This document shows, one piece after another, positions 63,785 to 64,000 of a stretch of DNA of 64,000 nucleotides; within the stretch, counting starts at the first letter, position 1, and every line of letters begins with the position of its first letter. The translations under genes were made by a program, and so were the position numbers. The notes beneath the pieces were generated by a model that saw nothing but the letters and a program-made list of their open reading frames with translations, made no database searches and was not told the origin of the DNA. The stretch is from Streptomyces sp. IMTB 2501 (GTDB lineage Bacteria > Actinomycetota > Actinomycetes > Streptomycetales > Streptomycetaceae): positions 62,001 to 126,000 of the forward strand of contig NZ_MQUS01000012.1 of the NCBI RefSeq assembly GCF_001953885.1. The letters are read 5' to 3'.

Positions 63785-64000
63785 GTGGATCTGTCCCGCT
63801 CCGCGGCCGACAAGGGGTTCCGCGCCGAGGCCCGGACCTGGCTCGCGGCGCATGTGCCGCGCACGCCGCTGCCGCCCCCGGAGACGGCGGAGGGCTTCGC
63901 GGCCCCTCGCCGCTGGGGGCCGAACTGGCCGCGGACGGCTGGTCGGTGGTGTCGTGGCCGGAGAAGTACGGCGGCCGGGACGCGGGGCTGCTCAACGGCA
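63785..64000 (+). pseudogene. Acyl-CoA dehydrogenase, frameshifted and cut by window edge
   Basis: From the GTG at 63785 the frame reads VDLSRSAADKGFRAEARTWL and HVPRTPLPPPETAEGFAA, the usual N-terminus of a family of acyl-CoA dehydrogenases. Around 63915-63920 (a run of G) the matching sequence moves to another frame as GAELAADGWSVVSWPEKYGG and continues to the window end. A single missing base in TGGGAGGCC-like sequence would explain it. It is either a pseudogene or a sequence error. The remainder lies outside the window. Confidence 0.65.

Overview
The window is chromosomal DNA from a Streptomyces-type actinomycete. GC content is very high, many genes start with GTG, ribosome sites are GGAGG-like, and several families are typical of streptomycetes (WhiJ-like HTH/DUF397, DUF6343, a PdtaR-type ANTAR regulator, four-domain ribosomal protein S1). 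The order coaE - PAC2 - rpsA - polA - liv operon - ANTAR regulator - pyk matches the conserved Streptomyces core. All calls come from reading the sequence; no database search was run.

Left part (1-25 kb), accessory and metabolic genes. It opens with a DUF2293 gene cut by the window edge, a DUF1772 membrane protein and an orphan glutamate synthase small subunit. Next come a decayed methyltransferase/AhpD-like remnant and a divergent WhiJ-type cluster (HTH + DUF397 facing an RsbW-like ATPase), with two inverted repeats between the arms. Then follow an ABC exporter, a 58-residue protein, a DUF899 protein and a likely FUSC-amidohydrolase-P450 operon. A nucleotidyltransferase, a RidA/GNAT pair and a racemase-fold enzyme/NCS1 permease/GntR locus follow, the last with a perfect 14-bp operator-like palindrome. 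Then come a family 5 uracil-DNA glycosylase, a decayed M20 peptidase, an S4 protein, DoxX, a methyltransferase and an acyltransferase-like protein.

Middle (25-50.5 kb), housekeeping core. TPR protein, coaE, PAC2, rpsA (with promoter, long leader and terminator), a methyltransferase lacking any ordinary start codon, hrpB, a DUF3068 protein, a 44-residue protein, a secreted lytic transglycosylase, a DUF4184 protein carrying a 9-bp tandem repeat, polA, an FdhF/YdeP oxidoreductase, a PaaI-like thioesterase, the five-gene branched-chain amino acid ABC operon and an ANTAR response regulator.

Right part (50.5-64 kb). A tRNA with a CAA anticodon but no long variable arm, pyk, a decarboxylase plus N-monooxygenase pair of the hydroxamate siderophore type without a synthetase, an NmrA-like oxidoreductase, pepN, a 22-24 bp tandem repeat array, chorismate mutase, an AraC regulator diverging from a GH35 beta-galactosidase across a repeat-rich control region, a zincin with a zinc ribbon, and a frameshifted acyl-CoA dehydrogenase running off the edge.

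I see no complete mobile element, CRISPR array, phage or large biosynthetic cluster. The most interesting signals are the WhiJ-type locus, the odd tRNA, the missing start codon, the racemase-fold enzyme with Gly where the first catalytic Cys should be, the siderophore pair, the repeat-rich control regions and the gene remnants.
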